A stretch of DNA of 7,345 nucleotides, taken from the NCBI GenBank assembly GCA_030620005.1, contig JAUXAJ010000258.1, positions 1-7,345 of the forward strand. The letters are read 5' to 3'. Below the pieces are notes generated by a model, which saw only the letters and a program-made list of their open reading frames with translations, made no database searches and had not been told where the DNA came from. The stretch comes from Promethearchaeota archaeon. Its GTDB lineage: Archaea; Asgardarchaeota; Lokiarchaeia; Sigynarchaeales; SOKP01. This document shows, in pieces, positions 5,405 to 7,345 of the stretch. The position numbers and the translations under genes were made by a program. Position 1 is the stretch's first letter; every line of letters begins with the position of its first letter.

Positions 5405-5968
5405 ATGCCTGGTGTTGATGCTGCAACAGCAGTAAATAAGTTAATGCAAAACGATCCCAGTATTTTAGCTGTAGCAGTAATTGAAGGGGGTCAAATCGTA
5501 TACTCTACTGACAATTGGGACATAAGTGATGACTACGGTAAAGTCTTGTCCGGTTGGGCATCATTATCCGCTAGATTTATCATGATTTCTGGTGTGAAAT
5601 ATTCCATGTTAGCTCAAACACAAGAAGGATTTACCGCAACATCATACAAGGAAGAAGGGCACATTGTTGCAAGTCAAAATGATGAAAGAAAAATAATAGC
5701 TTATCTAGAACCTGACGGAAATATGTCTGGCGCGTCGGGCGATATACAGAGGGTTTTATTTGATATGAGTTCAAAGGGTATATATATGGATACAAACACA
5801 CAATTTGGCAATAAAACGTCTGGAATGGCTGGTGCAGCTTCGGCTGGCGGTGGTGGAGGCGTAGGCGGTGCTAACATCGATTCTCAATTGAAGTCTGAAA
5901 TTCAAGGGTTTTTGGCCTGGATTAAAGATAGTGAAGGGCTAATAGGCTATATTAATTATTATCTTTAA
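5405..5968 (+). CDS. Roadblock/LC7-fold protein with Gly-rich linker, ended by a suspicious TAA
   Basis: Residues 1-125 look like an archaeal Roadblock/LC7 domain: a first helix (AATAVNKLMQND), strand SILAVAVIEGGQIVYST (19-35), NWDISDDYGKVLSGW (37-51), then strands FIMISGVKYSMLAQTQEGFTATS (58-80), GHIVASQ (85-91) and KIIAYLEPDG (96-105), and a last helix (GDIQRVLFDM). In bacteria and eukaryotes such proteins dimerise and act with small GTPases (MglB, Ragulator); many archaea, notably Asgard lineages, carry several. Residues 138-157 form a glycine/alanine-rich flexible linker, followed by a helix (IDSQLKSEIQGFLAWIKD). The start at 5405 is backed by GAGGT seven bases upstream. The TAA at 5966-5968 interrupts a frame that stays open with coding character to 6040, where it overlaps the next gene; the functional product may be 211 residues. 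The fold assignment is by pattern and moderately sure. Confidence 0.75.
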   Translation: MPGVDAATAVNKLMQNDPSILAVAVIEGGQIVYSTDNWDISDDYGKVLSGWASLSARFIMISGVKYSMLAQTQEGFTATSYKEEGHIVASQNDERKIIAYLEPDGNMSGASGDIQRVLFDMSSKGIYMDTNTQFGNKTSGMAGAASAGGGGGVGGANIDSQLKSEIQGFLAWIKDSEGLIGYINYYL

Positions 5969-6040
5969 CAGAATAACGCTCAAATAATAGCTGAATTGTC
6001 CAAAATCTACGCTGAGTTAAGACAAATTTTTGGTGTCTGA
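5969..6040 (+). other. In-frame continuation of the Roadblock-like gene beyond its TAA
   Basis: Directly after the TAA, the same frame encodes 23 more residues and then TGA (6038-6040). The peptide begins QNNAQIIAELSKIYAEL. Numbering the codon after TAA as 1, I6, L10, I13, L17 and I20 are spaced 4-3-4-3, a clean coiled-coil heptad that prolongs the preceding C-terminal helix. G+C is about 35 percent, like the coding parts and above the neighbouring non-coding gaps. The TGA overlaps the start codon of the membrane gene by 8 bp, the arrangement expected of two translationally coupled genes. A single C-to-T change (CAA to TAA) would explain the stop. Confidence 0.6.
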
Positions 6041-6716
6041 AATTTTTTTTAAATTTCTTTATATTTTCAAAATTCCAAAAATTAAGTTAAAAAATAAAGA
6101 AAATTATTTAATTTTAAAATTAAAATATTTAGGTGAAATCGCGAAAGAATTGCCAATACAAATTAAAAAGGATTTAAATTCATTGAAATTAACTACCTTG
6201 AATATAATATTAATTACAATAAGTATAATTTTCATCTTCACTCAAGCAATTTTTTACACTTTTAATGGAGATATGTACTTATTAGCTGCTTTAATTATCC
6301 TTCTCATGATTTTAGTAGTGGATATTAGCGCAATCGTTCAACAACTTTTGAAATTAAAAACTCAAGAATTAAAATATTTATCAGAAGAGGATAAGGAATT
6401 AAGTATTCCTAAAATTCCAGAAGCCCCTAAGGCTTCAAAAATATCTATAAATACTTCAGGATTATCAACCGAGATCATAGAAAAAATCAAGCTCATGGAA
6501 GGTCCAGAAATTAAAGTTGTACTGGTAAATTGTGAGAGGTGTAAGGGAGTTATTCCGGTTCCAGTACCGGAAAAAATAGTTAAAAAATCAGAATTACCTG
6601 TTGTACCAATAAGTTTCGTCCATGAAAAGAATGACGATCGACATTGCATTACTATCTATTTAGATCACGACTTTGACATTCGAAGGCAACGATTATCTGA
6701 TGTTATTCTATCGTAG
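6033..6716 (+). CDS. Two-helix membrane protein with cytoplasmic zinc-ribbon-like tail
   Basis: The 227-residue protein has a lysine-rich N-terminus of about 50 residues, two hydrophobic helices at about 55-75 (IILITISIIFIFTQAIF) and 82-103 (YLLAALIILLMILVVDISAIV) joined by a short loop, a proline-rich linker (SIPKIPEAPK, about 124-133) and a soluble C-terminal domain. By the positive-inside rule both ends face the cytoplasm. The C-terminal domain contains C167 and C170 (NCERCKGVIPVP), then LPVVPISFVH with H197, DDRHC with H204 and C205, and ends YLDHDFDIRRQRLSDVIL. C167, C170 and some of the His/Cys residues could bind a metal. I do not recognise a named family. Start is GTG 6033 or TTG 6030; neither has an SD, but both overlap the TGA of the extended Roadblock frame, pointing to coupled translation. 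Together the pair may form a membrane-tethered scaffold for a small GTPase; this is a guess from the neighbour only. Confidence 0.7.
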   Translation: MSEIFFKFLYIFKIPKIKLKNKENYLILKLKYLGEIAKELPIQIKKDLNSLKLTTLNIILITISIIFIFTQAIFYTFNGDMYLLAALIILLMILVVDISAIVQQLLKLKTQELKYLSEEDKELSIPKIPEAPKASKISINTSGLSTEIIEKIKLMEGPEIKVVLVNCERCKGVIPVPVPEKIVKKSELPVVPISFVHEKNDDRHCITIYLDHDFDIRRQRLSDVILS

Positions 6717-6738
6717 ATGGTTTTATGAAGCATGCGTT

Positions 6739-6755
6739 AAATTTTTAATTTTTTT
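6739..6755 (+). promoter_or_regulatory. AT-rich box before the reductase gene, possibly also terminator of the upstream pair
   Basis: AAATTTTTAATTTTTTT spans 16-32 bases upstream of the ATG at 6771. Its left half has the spacing of a TATA box for a leaderless mRNA and resembles the box before the zinc-finger gene. Its T-runs could also end transcripts from the Roadblock/membrane unit, which stops at 6716. Both uses are inferred. Confidence 0.4.
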
Positions 6756-6770
6756 ACACTTTAAAATAAT

Positions 6771-7345
6771 ATGGAAATAAATGTAGGTGTTATTGCCGCA
6801 AGTGGTTATGCGGGCGGAGAAGCTGTTAGATTGCTAAGTTATCATCCTAAGGTCAATCTTAATTATGTTACTTCGCGAAAGCTAATAGCGAGATATTTCC
6901 ATTCTGTTTATCCCAATTTTCGGAATATTTCTAATCTGAAATTTGAAGAATTTAATATAAAAAAAGCAAAGGAAAAATGTGATATTGTCTTTTTGGCAGT
7001 TCCACACGGAATTTCGCAGGGGATGGTCCCAGAACTAGTAGAAGTAGGGCTAAAAGTTATTGATTTAAGCGCAGATTTTCGAATAAAGGATGAAAAAATA
7101 TATAAAGAATATTACAAAAAAGAACATTCAATTCCAAAATTACTTAAAACTGCCGTTTATGGATTGCCTGAATTACATCGAGAAGAGATTAAGAATGCCA
7201 ATATAGTAGCTGTAGCTGGTTGCCAAGCATCAAGTGCAATTTATAGTTTATATCCGTTAGTTAGAGAGGGGTTAATTAATGTGGACAACATTATAGTTGA
7301 TTCGAAAACGGGTTCTTCTGGCTCAGGGGCTAGTTCAAATGAGTC
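6771..7345 (+). CDS. argC/lysY: LysY/ArgC-type acyl-phosphate reductase, N-terminal part (runs off right edge)
   Basis: The visible 191 residues match the N-acetyl-gamma-glutamyl-phosphate reductase family. GVIAASGYAGGE (6-17) is the NADP-binding start, followed by VTSRK (33-37), FLAVPHGIS (74-82), VIDLSADFRIKD (96-107) and VYGLPELHRE (129-138). AVAGCQASSAIYSLYPLV (147-164) holds the catalytic cysteine C151, and DSKTGSSGSGAS follows (177-188). Classical ArgC has NPGC at the active site; here it is AGC, and VTSRK..NLKF with AGC closely resembles Thermus LysY. The enzyme therefore probably reduces LysW-carried aminoadipyl or glutamyl phosphate to the semialdehyde, serving lysine and/or arginine (ornithine) synthesis on the carrier protein LysW, as in many archaea. 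The ATG at 6771 is the only sensible start, has no SD and lies behind an AT-rich box, suggesting a leaderless mRNA. Further pathway genes would be expected beyond the right edge. Confidence 0.92.
   Translation, partial: MEINVGVIAASGYAGGEAVRLLSYHPKVNLNYVTSRKLIARYFHSVYPNFRNISNLKFEEFNIKKAKEKCDIVFLAVPHGISQGMVPELVEVGLKVIDLSADFRIKDEKIYKEYYKKEHSIPKLLKTAVYGLPELHREEIKNANIVAVAGCQASSAIYSLYPLVREGLINVDNIIVDSKTGSSGSGASSNE

Noticed and set aside
5966..5968. Genome-wide recoding of TAA or a pyrrolysine codon
   Set aside because: Pyrrolysine uses TAG, not TAA, and five other genes in the window (SWIM, cysteine-cluster, PAC2, rpo12, zinc-finger) end in TAA with nothing conserved after it.
6362..6649. Open frame of 95 codons on the minus strand
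   Set aside because: It is antisense to the C-terminal domain of the membrane protein, which has clear motifs and coding continuity on the plus strand.
1..7345. CRISPR array, insertion sequence or prophage segment
   Set aside because: No regularly spaced direct repeats, transposase motifs, terminal inverted repeats or phage genes were seen; the genes look like ordinary archaeal chromosome content.

Overview
The window looks like a piece of an AT-rich archaeal genome. Direct evidence is a complete archaeal/eukaryotic-type TFB (TFIIB homologue), a small Rpo12 (RpoP/Rpb12) RNA polymerase subunit gene, an archaeal PAC2-family protein, a COG5431-like SWIM zinc-finger protein, and genes that start without a Shine-Dalgarno sequence behind an AT-rich box. 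A Roadblock/LC7-fold protein next to a two-helix membrane protein with a zinc-ribbon-like tail suggests an Asgard (Lokiarchaeia-like) archaeon. That placement is an inference, not proven by the window.

Layout. 1-491 (minus): N-terminal part of a family 4 glycosyltransferase, running off the left edge. 537-941 (plus): small SWIM protein, divergent from the glycosyltransferase and overlapping by 12 bp, tail to tail, a stand-alone ThiI-like PP-loop protein (930-1565, minus). 1640-2248 (plus): YkgJ-type cysteine-cluster protein. 2444-3277 (plus): PAC2 protein. 3278-3427 is AT-rich and non-coding between convergent genes. 3428-3586 (minus): a 52-codon rpo12 gene. 3739-4656 (minus): TFB. 4657-4826 is a divergent promoter region with a perfect 12-bp inverted repeat. 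4827-5303 (plus): two-module zinc-finger protein. 5405-5968 (plus): Roadblock-like protein. 6033-6716 (plus): membrane protein. 6771-7345 (plus): ArgC/LysY reductase of the LysW-dependent type, running off the right edge.

How the genes relate. TFB and Rpo12 are both part of the basal transcription machinery and lie in tandem. The Roadblock and membrane genes look like a two-gene unit. The most notable observation is that the Roadblock reading frame continues past its TAA stop for 23 more sense codons with a clean coiled-coil heptad pattern, and its next stop (TGA, 6038-6040) overlaps the start of the membrane gene. The annotated end therefore looks like a recent nonsense change, a sequencing error or a read-through stop inside an originally 211-residue protein. 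The reductase at the right edge probably begins an arginine/lysine biosynthesis cluster. No tRNA, rRNA, CRISPR array or insertion sequence was recognised.
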